Origin: Oscillospiraceae bacterium
GTDB taxonomy: Bacteria > Bacillota > Clostridia > Oscillospirales > Oscillospiraceae
Assembly (NCBI GenBank): GCA_016286665.1
Contig: JAEETX010000005.1
Span: 1 to 61,958, forward strand
Direction: 5' to 3'
DNA: 61,958 nucleotides
Part shown: one piece after another, positions 51,831 to 61,552 of the stretch
Position numbering within the stretch: position 1 is the first letter of the stretch
Layout of the letters: each line of letters opens with the position of its first letter
Program-made: the position numbers and the translations under genes
The notes under the pieces: generated by a model
The model's input: only the letters and a program-made list of their open reading frames with translations
Told to the model about the DNA's origin: nothing
Databases searched by the model: none

Positions 51831-52763
51831 CTAGTTCAGCGCCTCCCTCAGTGCTTCCGTGTTTTTCGCCATGAGGCTCAGATAGGTTTCCCCGGCCTCG
51901 AAGTCGTCCTTGGAAAGAGTGTGGGCGGAATACAGGGTCAGCACCTTCGCCCCCGCCGCCTCGGCGATGGTGTCCGCCAGCTTCCCTTCGGAGAGGTCGC
52001 ATTTGAAGACGACGGGGATGCTTTCCTCCTGCACGATGTCGATCAGCCGGGCCACGGTGGCGGGGTTCGCGTCCGTCTCCCCGGAGCAGCCGGGGAAGGC
52101 GGCGGCATAGTCGAAGCCGTATTCCCGCGTCAGATAGAGGAAGGGGAAGCGGTCCCCGAAGACCAGCAGCGTCCGCTTGGAGTTCTGTGCCAGCTCCCGC
52201 AGCTGCGTGTCCAGGTCCTTCAGCTTCGCGGCATAGCTTTCCGCGTTGGCGCGGTATTCCTCCGCTCCCGCCGGGTCCAGCTCCGTGAGGGCGTCCTGCA
52301 TGGCCTTCGTCAGGATGAGCATGTTTTTCGGGCTGGTCCAGACGTGCTCGTCGTATTCGTCCCCCTCCGCTTCCGCTTCCTCCACGGTCATATATTCCAG
52401 GGTCTCCTCACGGCGCAGCAGGGCGTGGTCCATGAGGGCCAGCACTTTCGTGTCCCCCAGGTCGCCGGACTCCAGCAGCCGGTCGGCCCACACGTCGCTC
52501 TCCCCGCCGCCGTAGACAAAGAGCTTCGAAGTGCGGATGGCCAGGATGTCCTGGGGGCTGGGCTCGAAGCTGTGGGCTTCCATGCCCGGCTTCAGCAGCA
52601 TCGCCGCCTCCACCCGGTCGCCCCCCACGGCCCGGAGCAGATCGTATTCCGGGAAAGCGGAGGCGACGGCTTTCAGCCTGCCGGTCTCCGCCGTCTTTCC
52701 GGCGCAGCCGGAGAAAAGGAGCAGACAGCAGCCCAGGAGCAGCAGGGTCTTCAGCCTTTTCAT
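51831..52763 (-). CDS. znuA: Zinc-binding lipoprotein ZnuA/AdcA-like
   Basis: 310 residues from the ATG at 52763, which starts a lipoprotein signal (LLLFSGCAG). Metal-ligand regions are EAHSFEPSP and DEHVWTSPKN. At the third site the usual His-containing segment reads FGDRFPFLYL, placing Asp there. An acidic loop (EEAEAEGDEYDE) replaces the His-rich loop of ZnuA and may trap metal. The upstream 52 codons are shadow of zur. It overlaps zur by ATGA. Confidence 0.88.
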   Translation of the reverse strand: MKRLKTLLLLGCCLLLFSGCAGKTAETGRLKAVASAFPEYDLLRAVGGDRVEAAMLLKPGMEAHSFEPSPQDILAIRTSKLFVYGGGESDVWADRLLESGDLGDTKVLALMDHALLRREETLEYMTVEEAEAEGDEYDEHVWTSPKNMLILTKAMQDALTELDPAGAEEYRANAESYAAKLKDLDTQLRELAQNSKRTLLVFGDRFPFLYLTREYGFDYAAAFPGCSGETDANPATVARLIDIVQEESIPVVFKCDLSEGKLADTIAEAAGAKVLTLYSAHTLSKDDFEAGETYLSLMAKNTEALREALN

Positions 52764-53167
52764 TGCCCCTCCGCCTCCTTTTTCAGACATTCGGCGCAGG
52801 TGCCGTAGAGCACGCTGCGCAGGGGGTCCGTGCGGAAGCCGTGCTCCCGCAGGATGTGCTCGCTGAGCCGCCCCATCTCCTCGCACTCCAAGTGGATGAG
52901 CTCCCCGCAGGAAACGCACTTGAGGTGGAAGTGCTGCATGCAGTTTTTGGCGTCGTCCCCCACATACTGATAGCAGGCGGGGTCCCCGTCGCCCACGTAT
53001 TTCCGCACCAGCCCCCGGGCGGCCAGCTTGTCCAGCTGCCGGTAGATGGTGGCGGTGCCGATCTTCTCCGGCAGTCCCGCGGCGATCTGCTGCACGGAGA
53101 CGTGCCGCGATCCCTGGCTGCGGAGATATTCCACCAGGGCTCTGCCCTGTTTCGTCTGATAAGCCAT
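52760..53167 (-). CDS. zur: Fur-family metalloregulator, probably Zur
   Basis: 135 residues. A winged helix (QQIAAGLPEKIGTATIYRQLDKLAARGLV) precedes a dimerisation domain with HFHLKCVSCGELIHLEC and a C-terminal CAEC, giving the structural CxxC pairs. As first gene of the znuACB operon it is most simply a zinc sensor. It sits just after a perfect Fur-type palindrome, implying autoregulation. ATG at 53167 has GAGG upstream. Confidence 0.9.
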   Translation of the reverse strand: MAYQTKQGRALVEYLRSQGSRHVSVQQIAAGLPEKIGTATIYRQLDKLAARGLVRKYVGDGDPACYQYVGDDAKNCMQHFHLKCVSCGELIHLECEEMGRLSEHILREHGFRTDPLRSVLYGTCAECLKKEAEGQ

Positions 53168-53184
53168 CTTGCGCCTCACAATTT

Positions 53185-53203
53185 GAAATTGATTATCAAT
53201 TTC
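53185..53203 (-). promoter_or_regulatory. Fur/Zur box
   Basis: A perfect 9-1-9 palindrome, GAAATTGAT-T-ATCAATTTC. It covers the start-site region of the zur promoter, so the bound repressor would block zur-znuACB transcription. Confidence 0.88.
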
Positions 53204-53205
53204 GA

Positions 53206-53233
53206 ATTATATTCTCGCTTTCCGATTTGTCAA
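53206..53233 (-). promoter_or_regulatory. zur-znu promoter
   Basis: On the minus strand TTGACA (53233-53228), 16-base spacer, TATAAT (53211-53206), adjoining the Fur-type box. Confidence 0.82.
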
Positions 53234-53276
53234 GAGGGAGAAAAATAACCGTTGACAAAGCAAGGCAAAACTGCTG

Positions 53277-53304
53277 TTGACAAATCCCGGCCCTGTGATA
53301 TAAT
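53277..53304 (+). promoter_or_regulatory. ahcY-metK promoter
   Basis: TTGACA (53277-53282), 16-base spacer, TATAAT (53299-53304). A second TTGACA occurs at 53252-53257. Confidence 0.8.
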
Positions 53305-53323
53305 TCTCCCGGAAAATTGAACA

Positions 53324-53427
53324 GCCTTATCAAGAGTGGCGGAGGGAACGGCCCTGTGATGCCACGACAACCTCCCCGGTCACCGCCGGGAAAGGTGCCA
53401 ATTCCGACGGACAGCGAGAGATAAGGC
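53324..53427 (+). ncRNA. SAM-I (S-box) riboswitch
   Basis: P1 is GCCTTATC (53324-53331) with GATAAGGC (53420-53427). The SAM-I core elements AGAGTGGCGGAGGGA, CCCTGTGATGCC, CAACC and AAGGTGCCAATTCC appear in order. SAM binding should favour the following terminator, lowering ahcY, metK and the deaminase when SAM is plentiful. Confidence 0.96.
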
Positions 53428-53443
53428 GGGAAAAAGAAAAGCT

Positions 53444-53472
53444 GCGCTCCGTCGGAAGACGGAGCGCTTTTT
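53444..53472 (+). terminator. Riboswitch expression-platform terminator
   Basis: GCGCTCCGTC (53444-53453) pairs with GACGGAGCGC (53458-53467) around GGAA, then five T. It lies 15 bases before the ahcY start. Confidence 0.92.
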
Positions 53473-53487
53473 GATTCGGAGGAAACT

Positions 53488-54729
53488 ATGAGCATCGTAA
53501 AAGACATGGCCCTGGCGGAGAGCGGACGCCGGAAGATCGACTGGGTCCGCTCCTTCATGCCCGCTCTGGGGGGCATCGAAGCGCGCTTTCAGGCGGAGCA
53601 GCCCTTCCGGGGGAAGCGTATCGCCGTCTCCGTCCATCTGGAGGCCAAGACCGCCAACCTGGCCTTTGTGCTGCAAAAGGGCGGGGCGGAGGTCTTCCTC
53701 ACCGGCTCCAACCCCCTCTCCACCCAGGACGACGTGGCCGCCGGCGCCGCGTCCTTAGGCATCGAGACCTTCGGCATCCACGGGGTGGACGCTGCGGGGT
53801 ATGCCTCGCTGCTGAAGGAGACCCTGCAATGCCGCCCCCACATCATCATCGACGACGGGGGCGACCTGGTGGACCTGCTGGCGGGAGAGTGCGCGGACTG
53901 CGCGTCTGAGCTGCTGGGGGGCTGCGAGGAGACCACCACCGGCATCCTGCGACTGAAAGCCAGGGAAAAGGCAAACGCCCTGCCCTGCGGCATGGTGGCG
54001 GTGAACGACGCCAAGAGCAAGCACTATTACGACAACAAATACGGCACCGGCCAGAGCGTGTGGGACGGCATCATGCACACCACCAACCTCATCGTGGCGG
54101 GGAAGACCGTGGTGGTGGCGGGCTACGGCTGGTGCGGCCAGGGGGTCGCCCTTCGGGCCAAGGGTATGGGGGCCGACGTGATCGTCACGGAGGTGGACCC
54201 CTTCAAGGCCCTGGACGCCACCATGAACGGTTTCCGGGTCATGACCATGGACGAGGCCGCCCCCCTGGGGGACGTGTTCGTCACCGTCACCGGCTGCCGG
54301 GACGTGATCACCCCCCGGCACTTCGCCGTGATGAAGAATAACGCCCTGCTCGCCAACGCGGGCCACTTCGACGTGGAGGTGGACGCCGCGGGCCTCCGGG
54401 CCATGGCGGTGAAAAGCGTGGAGCGGCGGGAGAACATCGTGGGCTACGTCCTGCCCGACGGGCGGACCCTGAACCTCCTGGGGGAGGGAAGGCTGGTGAA
54501 CCTGGCCTGCGGGAACGGCCATCCGGCGGAGATCATGGACATGTCCTTCGCCGTCCAGGCCCTGACGGCGGAGTGGATCGCCAATAAGGGCAGGCTGGAA
54601 AAGAAGCTTTACAAGGTGCCGGAGGAGATCGACGACGCCATCGCCGTCGTGAAGCTGGCAGCCATGGGGATCAAAATCGACACATTGACCGAAGCCCAGA
54701 GGGAATACCTCGGCGGCTGGCAGGTCTGA
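53488..54729 (+). CDS. ahcY: Adenosylhomocysteinase
   Basis: 413 residues. NDAKSKHYYDNKYGTGQS holds the substrate and NAD region, and VVVAGYGWCGQGVALRAKG the NAD-binding Rossmann motif. It hydrolyses S-adenosylhomocysteine to adenosine and homocysteine in the cytoplasm. First gene of the SAM-riboswitch operon; GGAGG is five bases before the ATG. Confidence 0.95.
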   Translation: MSIVKDMALAESGRRKIDWVRSFMPALGGIEARFQAEQPFRGKRIAVSVHLEAKTANLAFVLQKGGAEVFLTGSNPLSTQDDVAAGAASLGIETFGIHGVDAAGYASLLKETLQCRPHIIIDDGGDLVDLLAGECADCASELLGGCEETTTGILRLKAREKANALPCGMVAVNDAKSKHYYDNKYGTGQSVWDGIMHTTNLIVAGKTVVVAGYGWCGQGVALRAKGMGADVIVTEVDPFKALDATMNGFRVMTMDEAAPLGDVFVTVTGCRDVITPRHFAVMKNNALLANAGHFDVEVDAAGLRAMAVKSVERRENIVGYVLPDGRTLNLLGEGRLVNLACGNGHPAEIMDMSFAVQALTAEWIANKGRLEKKLYKVPEEIDDAIAVVKLAAMGIKIDTLTEAQREYLGGWQV

Positions 54730-54756
54730 GACAGCTAGATCAAGGAGGAACAACAA

Positions 54757-55935
54757 ATGAGCAAGCGCCTTTTCACTTCCGAATCCGTCACCGAGGGACA
54801 TCCCGACAAGCTCTGCGACCAGATTTCCGACGCGGTGCTGGACGCCATCCTGGAGAAGGACCCCACGGGCCGCGTGGCCTGCGAGTGCACCGCCACCACC
54901 GGCATCCTCTATATCATGGGGGAGATCACCACCAGCTGCTATGTGGATATCCCCGCCGTCGCCCGCAAGGTGGTGCGGGAGATCGGCTACACCGACGCGG
55001 CCTTCGGCTTCGACGCCGACAGCTGCGCTGTCCTCACCAGCATCCATGAGCAGTCTGCAGACATCGCCCTGGGGGTTGATAAATCCCTGGAGGCCAAGGC
55101 GGAGGGCACGGACGAACTCCAGAACGGCGCGGGGGACCAGGGCATGATGTTCGGCTATGCCTGCACCGAGACCCCGGAGCTGATGCCCCTGCCCATCTCC
55201 CTCAGCCACCGGCTGGCAAAGCGCCTCAGTCAGGTGCGCAAGGAGGGTCTGGTGGACTATCTGCGGCCCGACGGCAAGACCCAGGTCACCGTGGAATATG
55301 TGGACGGCAGGCCCGCGCGGGTGGACACCGTGGTCCTCTCCACCCAGCACAGCCCCGAGGTTTCCCTGGAGACCATCCGGAAGGATATGATCGAGCTGGT
55401 GGTGAAGCCCATCATCCCGGCGGAGCTGCTGGACGAACAGACGAAATATTATGTCAACCCCACCGGCCGCTTCGTCATCGGCGGCCCCCACGGGGACTCC
55501 GGCCTCACGGGCAGGAAGATCATCGTGGACACCTACGGCGGCTATGCCCCCCACGGCGGCGGCGCCTTCTCCGGCAAGGACCCCACCAAGGTGGACCGCA
55601 GCGCGGCCTATGCCGCCCGCTGGATCGCCAAGAATGTGGTGGCGGCGGGCCTGGCGGAGAAGTGCCAGATCGAGCTGGCCTATGCCATCGGCGTCGCCCA
55701 GCCCGTGAGCGTCCTGGTGGACACCTTCGGCACCGGCAAATATCCCGACAACGAGCTGGAAAAGGCCGTGGGCAAGGTCTTCGACCTCCGGCCCACCGCC
55801 ATCATCCGGGCCCTGGACCTGCAGAAGCCCATTTACCGCAAGCTGGCCGCCTACGGCCACATGGGCCGGACGGATCTGGATGTCCGCTGGGAGCGGACGG
55901 ACCGGGTGGATGCGCTGCTGGAGGCGCTGAAGTAA
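54757..55935 (+). CDS. metK: S-adenosylmethionine synthetase
   Basis: 392 residues. [28 protein letters not shown] and [16 protein letters not shown] are the standard ATP and methionine motifs. It makes SAM from methionine and ATP. It lies 27 bases after ahcY with AAGGAGG upstream, and its stop overlaps the next ATG. SAM feedback through the riboswitch fits well. Confidence 0.97.
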   Translation: MSKRLFTSESVTEGHPDKLCDQISDAVLDAILEKDPTGRVACECTATTGILYIMGEITTSCYVDIPAVARKVVREIGYTDAAFGFDADSCAVLTSIHEQSADIALGVDKSLEAKAEGTDELQNGAGDQGMMFGYACTETPELMPLPISLSHRLAKRLSQVRKEGLVDYLRPDGKTQVTVEYVDGRPARVDTVVLSTQHSPEVSLETIRKDMIELVVKPIIPAELLDEQTKYYVNPTGRFVIGGPHGDSGLTGRKIIVDTYGGYAPHGGGAFSGKDPTKVDRSAAYAARWIAKNVVAAGLAEKCQIELAYAIGVAQPVSVLVDTFGTGKYPDNELEKAVGKVFDLRPTAIIRALDLQKPIYRKLAAYGHMGRTDLDVRWERTDRVDALLEALK

Positions 55936-57206
55936 TGGGCGTCCTGTTTCGGGGCATCCTGGCCCTGCTGCCGGATATGACCATCCGGGAGACGGACGTC
56001 TGCGTGGAGGGAAACAGGATCGCCGCCGTGGGAGAGGTCCCGGCGGGCTTCCATGCCGACACGGTAGTGGAGGGGAAGGACCGGCTGCTGCTGCCGGGCC
56101 TGGTGAACGCCCACACCCACACCTATATGACCATGTTCCGGGGCTGCGCCGACGATCTGCCCTTCGCGGAGTGGCTGAATGGCCACATCGACCCCCTGGA
56201 GGCGCAGATGACCGCGGAGGACTGCTACTGGTCCACCCTCCTGGGGAACATGGAAATGATCCTCAATGGGACCACCGCCAGCATCGACATGTTCATCTAC
56301 ACGGAGACGGCCTCCCGCGCGGCGGAGGAGTGCGGTTTCCGCACGGTGCTGACCCGGGGCCTCACGGGGCCTGAGGGCGGGGAGCGCCGCCTCAATGAGT
56401 TCTTCGGGGAATACGAAGCCTGGAAGGGCCGCTGCAGCCGGGTCACCTTCGCCCTCGGCCCCCACGCCCCCTATTCCTGCTCGGAGGAATATCTCCGGCA
56501 GGTGGCGGATCTGGCGCGGGAAAAGGACCTGGGGCTGCACATCCACATTTCCGAGAGCAAATTCGAGCAGAATCTGATCCGGCAGCAGTACGGCTGCACC
56601 CCCGCGGAGCTGCTGGACAAGTGCGGCATCCTGGGGCCGAAGACCCTGGCGGCCCACGGGGTGTATCTGGATGAGGCGGATATCGCCCTCCTGGCGGAGA
56701 GGGGCGTCAGCGTGGTCACGAACCCGGTGAGCAACCTCAAGCTGGGCAATGGCATCGCTCCGGTGCCGAAGCTGCTCGAGGCCGGGGTCAACGTGGCCCT
56801 GGGCACCGACGGAGCCGCCAGCAACAACGCCCTGAACCTTTTCCGGGAGCTGAGCTTCGTCACCCTGCTCCACAAGGGGGTCACGGGGGACACCACCGCC
56901 GTCCCCGCCGCCGAGGCTCTGAAAATGGCGACGGTGAACGGGGCAAAGGCCCTGGGTCTCGCCGGCTGCGGAGAAATCAAAGCCGGAGCGGTGGCGGACC
57001 TGACGGTGCTGGATATCGACAAGCCCTGGCTGAGGCCCCGCTGCGACCTGCTGAGCAGCCTCGTCTACTGCGCCAGGGGCGACGAGGTGACGGACGTGAT
57101 GGTGGACGGCCGCTTCCTCCTCAGGAAGGGTGAGCTCACCACCATCGACCGGGAGCGGGTGCTGTTCGAGGTGGACAAGACCTGCAAACGCCTGGGACTT
57201 TTGTAA
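55935..57206 (+). CDS. mtaD: SAH/5'-methylthioadenosine deaminase
   Basis: 423 residues of the amidohydrolase family. Metal ligands are in NAHTHTYM (HxH), HIHISES, AAHGVYLD and GTDGAASNN. Members deaminate S-adenosylhomocysteine or methylthioadenosine to the inosyl forms. The ATG at 55935 overlaps the metK stop; the upstream frame is shadow. Its presence with ahcY means two routes for SAH handling in one operon. Confidence 0.88.
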   Translation: MGVLFRGILALLPDMTIRETDVCVEGNRIAAVGEVPAGFHADTVVEGKDRLLLPGLVNAHTHTYMTMFRGCADDLPFAEWLNGHIDPLEAQMTAEDCYWSTLLGNMEMILNGTTASIDMFIYTETASRAAEECGFRTVLTRGLTGPEGGERRLNEFFGEYEAWKGRCSRVTFALGPHAPYSCSEEYLRQVADLAREKDLGLHIHISESKFEQNLIRQQYGCTPAELLDKCGILGPKTLAAHGVYLDEADIALLAERGVSVVTNPVSNLKLGNGIAPVPKLLEAGVNVALGTDGAASNNALNLFRELSFVTLLHKGVTGDTTAVPAAEALKMATVNGAKALGLAGCGEIKAGAVADLTVLDIDKPWLRPRCDLLSSLVYCARGDEVTDVMVDGRFLLRKGELTTIDRERVLFEVDKTCKRLGLL

Positions 57207-57229
57207 TGACGGACTGACCTCATGGAATC

Positions 57230-57263
57230 CGGGGCTGCAGCGGCATAAACCGCGGCAGCCCCG
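57230..57263 (+). terminator. Terminator after mtaD
   Basis: CGGGGCTGC (57230-57238) pairs with GCAGCCCCG (57255-57263), with an inner GCGG/CCGC stem, then TTCTTTC. Confidence 0.72.
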
Positions 57264-57332
57264 TTCTTTCGCCATAAACATAGCAAGGAATATAATTCAA
57301 CTTTTGGTTAAAAAACTTAAGCTATCGTATAG

Positions 57333-57362
57333 TTGACGAATATTACTCATTCACGGTACAAT
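57333..57362 (+). promoter_or_regulatory. Promoter of the XRE-FtsX operon
   Basis: TTGACG (57333-57338), 18-base spacer, TACAAT (57357-57362), in an AT-rich patch. Confidence 0.7.
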
Positions 57363-57389
57363 CATAATAGTCAGAGAGGAGGTCGGACA

Positions 57390-58355
57390 GTGAAACATAT
57401 AGGAAACCGGCTGCGGGAGCTGCGGCTCAAAAACGATATGTCACAGGAATACGTTGCCAAGATGCTGGGGGTGAGCGTGCAGGCAGTCAGCAAATGGGAA
57501 AACGGCAAAACCGGCCCGGACATTACCAATCTGATCCCCATTTCAAGCCTGTTCCATGTTCCCGTGGACGACCTGCTGGATAAAGAGAACCGCTACAGGA
57601 TATGGGAGAATGATTGGCATGACGTTGTCACTTCAGACGACAGTGAAAAACGATTGGCATTTCTGAAGGACGCCGTTGCGGCATTTCCCGGAGACTATAC
57701 CTTCCGATACCGCTTGGCCTGTGAAGAGTTCTTTGCCGCCGGGAAAGAAGCGGACGAAGGAAAACGCGGCGCTCTTTTGCTGATGTCCGACGATCACTTT
57801 TCGTCCTTAAGGAAGGAATACCCGGAATCCGCCCTCGCTGTTGATATGCATGTCAAGGTGCTGTCCACCCTGGGGCGAAAGGAAGAAGCAATAGAGTTGG
57901 CAAAGACCTCTCAAAACCGGGATCGGCTTCTGATGTTGATTTTGGATGGGGAGGAATTGGCTGCGCACAAGCGGAAGCTGGTGACGACGAGCCTTCTGAA
58001 CCTGTTCGGTGATCTGATGCGGGAGGGGTCGCACAAAGCCCTGACCATGGCGGAAACGGTGATGTCCGCCGTAGCCACGGAGGACGGGCAATTCCTTTCC
58101 CTGCTGCTGGACGCCCATGTGCAGCATGCGCGCCTCTATTGCGAAGAAGGGGATCGCTGCGCTGCTCTGGCGCACGTGGAAGCGTGCCGAGCGCTGATCC
58201 GGTCCGCCGGTGACGCAGGAAGCGAAAAAGCCGGGGAGGAACCGCTGCTGTACTGCCCGATGATGCCGCCGGCGTCCAAGGCCGACATGGAAGAAAGGCT
58301 CCGTCAGTACCTTCGGGAGGAGTGCTTTGCCGGATTTGCGGAGGATCGCGGATGA
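57390..58355 (+). CDS. XRE-family regulator with a helical C-terminal domain
   Basis: 321 residues from a GTG with AGAGGAGG seven bases before it. An XRE domain (about 3-65: MSQEYVAKMLGVSVQAVSKWENGKTGPD) is followed by about 250 helical residues resembling TPR-like arrays. It is coupled by ATGA to the FtsX-like permease and is probably its regulator. The frame extends to 57333, over the promoter, which is rejected. Confidence 0.82.
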   Translation: MKHIGNRLRELRLKNDMSQEYVAKMLGVSVQAVSKWENGKTGPDITNLIPISSLFHVPVDDLLDKENRYRIWENDWHDVVTSDDSEKRLAFLKDAVAAFPGDYTFRYRLACEEFFAAGKEADEGKRGALLLMSDDHFSSLRKEYPESALAVDMHVKVLSTLGRKEEAIELAKTSQNRDRLLMLILDGEELAAHKRKLVTTSLLNLFGDLMREGSHKALTMAETVMSAVATEDGQFLSLLLDAHVQHARLYCEEGDRCAALAHVEACRALIRSAGDAGSEKAGEEPLLYCPMMPPASKADMEERLRQYLREECFAGFAEDRG

Positions 58356-61300
58356 AAAACCGCTATGCTTTCAAAATGCTGCTGCGAAGCCCGGTCAAGA
58401 CGTTGATAACTCTCCTGCTATTATCAGTAGCTTCTTTTCTGTTTTTATACAACTTATCCGGTTATCTCATTCAGATAGAAGCATCCAAGCAAGTAGAGGA
58501 GAGCTGTAGAGGGGTTCTAACCGTTGAGCATGGGATGGTTAGAAGCTTTCTCGATACGAGACTCTTCAATGCTTTTATGCTGTCAGACCCGACGAATCCG
58601 GCAGAAACCTATGGGCGTTACTTGTACGAAGACTACCATCATCAGCCGTTGACGCAAGAAGAAGTAGAATCTCTGGCCTCTCTTCCTTACGTAGATTCTG
58701 TGGATAAACGCTATATGACAGCCGGAGTCTCAGCAGAATACGTTCGTTTGGATACCTACCGCGAATTTTTTAGCAATTCTGACCGCTGTGTTATTGAAGC
58801 AACTGTGCTAAAGAGTAGCATTAACGAAGAATGGGCGAAATCAGTTAAATCCAGTAATGGAAAAAACAACAACTATAGCGCTGTATATGACTATACTTTA
58901 AGTGATGTCACAATGCTTGCTGGCGATCCACAATGGCTGGAAACACAGCTCGATCAGTATGCCGGACATGCTCGTGTGCAGATTTGTGCCTTACTTGATG
59001 AGTTGCTTGAATCGAAACGGGACTTCTTTGTTCCAACACAGGGAGGAAGAGCTGCTGTTGATTGCCTTGATTATGATGTTTCTTTATCGGATGTGGCTGT
59101 GATTCAAGAGGGTCGCCGTTATGTTTTCGTATTGCGTGTTGCACCTTATGCCATTAAGGATCCGATGTTTTATATGGGGGATGATTTTCGCAAGGATTGG
59201 TGGCCTTACATCGCCGACGTGACGGATCTGCCAGAAGACTACCTGGAAACCGAGGACTTTGCGCCGCTGCGAGAGCTGATCCGAGTCATCAACGATGACC
59301 TTCACACCTTCGACGTGGTCTACACCGACGACATGGAATCCATCCGCCGCGTCACCCAGGAGCAGCTTTTGCCGGTGCAGGGAAGGTTCCTAACGCCTGA
59401 AGACGAGGGCAGCCCCATCTGTGTGGTGAGCGAAGCCTTGCTGAAAAAGCTGGAGCTCGAAATCGGCGACGAATTCACCCTCAAGCTGGGTAACAAGCTC
59501 ATGGAGCAGTATGTACCCGCAGGGGCCCGGGCCATCACGCAGGGCCGCTATGCCGACGAATGGACAGAGCAAACCTTCACCATCGTGGGCAGCTATCAGG
59601 ATATCTTTGACCGCAACTGGATCGACCGGGATCTCTATTGGAGCTACGGGGACTGCACCATTTTTGTCCCCTCCTCCTACCTGCCCGCCACCTGCGATGT
59701 GGAAAACCACGTTTTCCGCCCCGCGGAGGTGAGCTTCATCATCTCCGATGCCTGGAACATCGTGCCCTTTATTGATGAGTGCATCCCCCAGATTGAGGCA
59801 ATGGGCCTCCAGTATGTGTACTATGACGGCAATTGGCCTGCTGTGGCGGAAAAGATGGCGGAGACTCGGTTCATGACCCTTATCAAACTTATCATCTTCT
59901 CTGTGGCGGCGTTTCTGGCGGTCATTCTAACGCTGTACCTCTTCCTGCACCGCAGAAGGAAGGAATATGCCGTCCTGCGGGCCCTGGGTTCCCCTAGGCG
60001 TGCTGCGGCTCAATCGTTGTGGCTGCCCCTCCTGGCCCTGTCCAGCGTTGCTGTTTGCTTGGGTCTGCTGGCCGCCTGGTCACGCAGCGAGGCGCTTGCG
60101 GCGAACAGCCTGAAGGGATTTGCGGAGGCGGGACTCTCGGAATTGCCGCCAGTGCGCTTTGTCTGGTTCCTGCTGGGCGCTCTGGGCGTTTTTGGACTGA
60201 TTGCCGGGATGAATGCCGTCTATTTCCTCATTTTAGGTCGGCGGAGCCCCCTAGCTCTGCTGCAAGACAGCGGTGGGCGAAAGCGGCGAGGCGCGTCTGC
60301 GGCGGAGGTTGTGGAGTTAAGCACTGAGCAACGGGCTGCTATGGCGGCGGTGTTATCTGCCCCCGTCACGAAAACGGGGAAGCCCATCAAAGGTTTCCTA
60401 CGGCGCTATGTCCTCCGGAGTATTCGCCGCTCCAGGCTACGCACAGGGCTGGCCCTCCTGCTGGCAGCCCTCCTGGCCGGAGCAGTGGGGCATCTCACCG
60501 TTTTGCGCACTCGCTACGGCGAGCTTGTGGATCTGATCGAAGTCGACGTCCACTATTTCAATGGCCTATCCATGACCAAGGCCCGGACCCTGGAGAAATC
60601 CGGCTATCTCCATAACCCGGTGTATCAAAAGTTCTATCGGGACGCGGAACTGGAATTCGAGACGACAACAGTTTGCTTTACCAACCGTCTCGACTCAGTG
60701 TTTCAAGAGCCGGTGACTTGGCTAGAAGGCTGGGATGAAGAAACTGGGATGAGTGCTACTGGCATGGTGTGTATCATTCCTGCGCCAATAATGGACAGTA
60801 TGGGAATTGCATTAGGAGACTCGGTTCGTATCAATGAGGCTAACTGCATTGCTTGGTTGATGGAAGGGTATAAAGTTCTCCCAAAAACCTGGGATGAGCA
60901 GGTAGCCCTTCGTGACGCGCATCGAAATTTTTATACGGTGATTGGACGGGTGGAGACCGAAGAGAATTACCATGTGATCTATGCTCCTGTCACGGCATTC
61001 CAAAGCTATTCTTGTTTTGGGATAGTTCTTTATTTAGACAGCGCATCCTTCAAGTTAGATAATTACGATGAGGCCAATCAGTTCAAACACTATTCAGATC
61101 AACTTCTTCTAACAGCCCTAGATCCCCCCGCCTTCCAAATGGACACCTCTGATGCGGATCGCATTTACCGGACCTATCGGCTGATCGAGAACATCTACCC
61201 CTTAATGATCGGTGCAGCCCTAATCTTGGGCACGGTATTGCCGGGATTGATGGTTTTACAGGAGCAGAAAGAGGCGGCGGTGCTGCGGGCCCTGGGCTGG

Positions 61301-61537
61301 TCGAAGAAGTTGACGATCCGGCGACTCACTCTGGAACAGATAACCCTCTGCTTGGCTGGGCTGGTGCTGGCCGTGATCGCCCTCTTTGCGGTGAACGGCT
61401 CCGGCTTTCTGGGGGTGATTGTTGTGCCGCTCCTGTACATTGTGGCCCACTTCGCCCTCTGCGTGGCGGCCTCCACTGCCATCTCGGCGTCCATACTTCA
61501 AAAAAGCCCCATGAGATTGCTGCAGACGAAAGAGTAA
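58352..61537 (+). CDS. Large FtsX-like ABC transporter permease (two FtsX domains)
   Basis: 1061 residues. A membrane helix near residues 17-38, a large outer domain (about 40-500), an FtsX four-helix set (about 505-640), a further helix near 705-725, a second outer domain, and a final FtsX set (about 945-1055). FtsX/MacB-type permeases respond to antibiotics or export peptides and lipoproteins, with the ATPase encoded next. Base composition is uneven: 58801-58860 has 38% GC while 59521-59580 has 65%. The low-GC parts are in both outer domains. Confidence 0.85.
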   Translation: MKNRYAFKMLLRSPVKTLITLLLLSVASFLFLYNLSGYLIQIEASKQVEESCRGVLTVEHGMVRSFLDTRLFNAFMLSDPTNPAETYGRYLYEDYHHQPLTQEEVESLASLPYVDSVDKRYMTAGVSAEYVRLDTYREFFSNSDRCVIEATVLKSSINEEWAKSVKSSNGKNNNYSAVYDYTLSDVTMLAGDPQWLETQLDQYAGHARVQICALLDELLESKRDFFVPTQGGRAAVDCLDYDVSLSDVAVIQEGRRYVFVLRVAPYAIKDPMFYMGDDFRKDWWPYIADVTDLPEDYLETEDFAPLRELIRVINDDLHTFDVVYTDDMESIRRVTQEQLLPVQGRFLTPEDEGSPICVVSEALLKKLELEIGDEFTLKLGNKLMEQYVPAGARAITQGRYADEWTEQTFTIVGSYQDIFDRNWIDRDLYWSYGDCTIFVPSSYLPATCDVENHVFRPAEVSFIISDAWNIVPFIDECIPQIEAMGLQYVYYDGNWPAVAEKMAETRFMTLIKLIIFSVAAFLAVILTLYLFLHRRRKEYAVLRALGSPRRAAAQSLWLPLLALSSVAVCLGLLAAWSRSEALAANSLKGFAEAGLSELPPVRFVWFLLGALGVFGLIAGMNAVYFLILGRRSPLALLQDSGGRKRRGASAAEVVELSTEQRAAMAAVLSAPVTKTGKPIKGFLRRYVLRSIRRSRLRTGLALLLAALLAGAVGHLTVLRTRYGELVDLIEVDVHYFNGLSMTKARTLEKSGYLHNPVYQKFYRDAELEFETTTVCFTNRLDSVFQEPVTWLEGWDEETGMSATGMVCIIPAPIMDSMGIALGDSVRINEANCIAWLMEGYKVLPKTWDEQVALRDAHRNFYTVIGRVETEENYHVIYAPVTAFQSYSCFGIVLYLDSASFKLDNYDEANQFKHYSDQLLLTALDPPAFQMDTSDADRIYRTYRLIENIYPLMIGAALILGTVLPGLMVLQEQKEAAVLRALGWSKKLTIRRLTLEQITLCLAGLVLAVIALFAVNGSGFLGVIVVPLLYIVAHFALCVAASTAISASILQKSPMRLLQTKE

Positions 61538-61552
61538 AGGTGGGAGAATACC

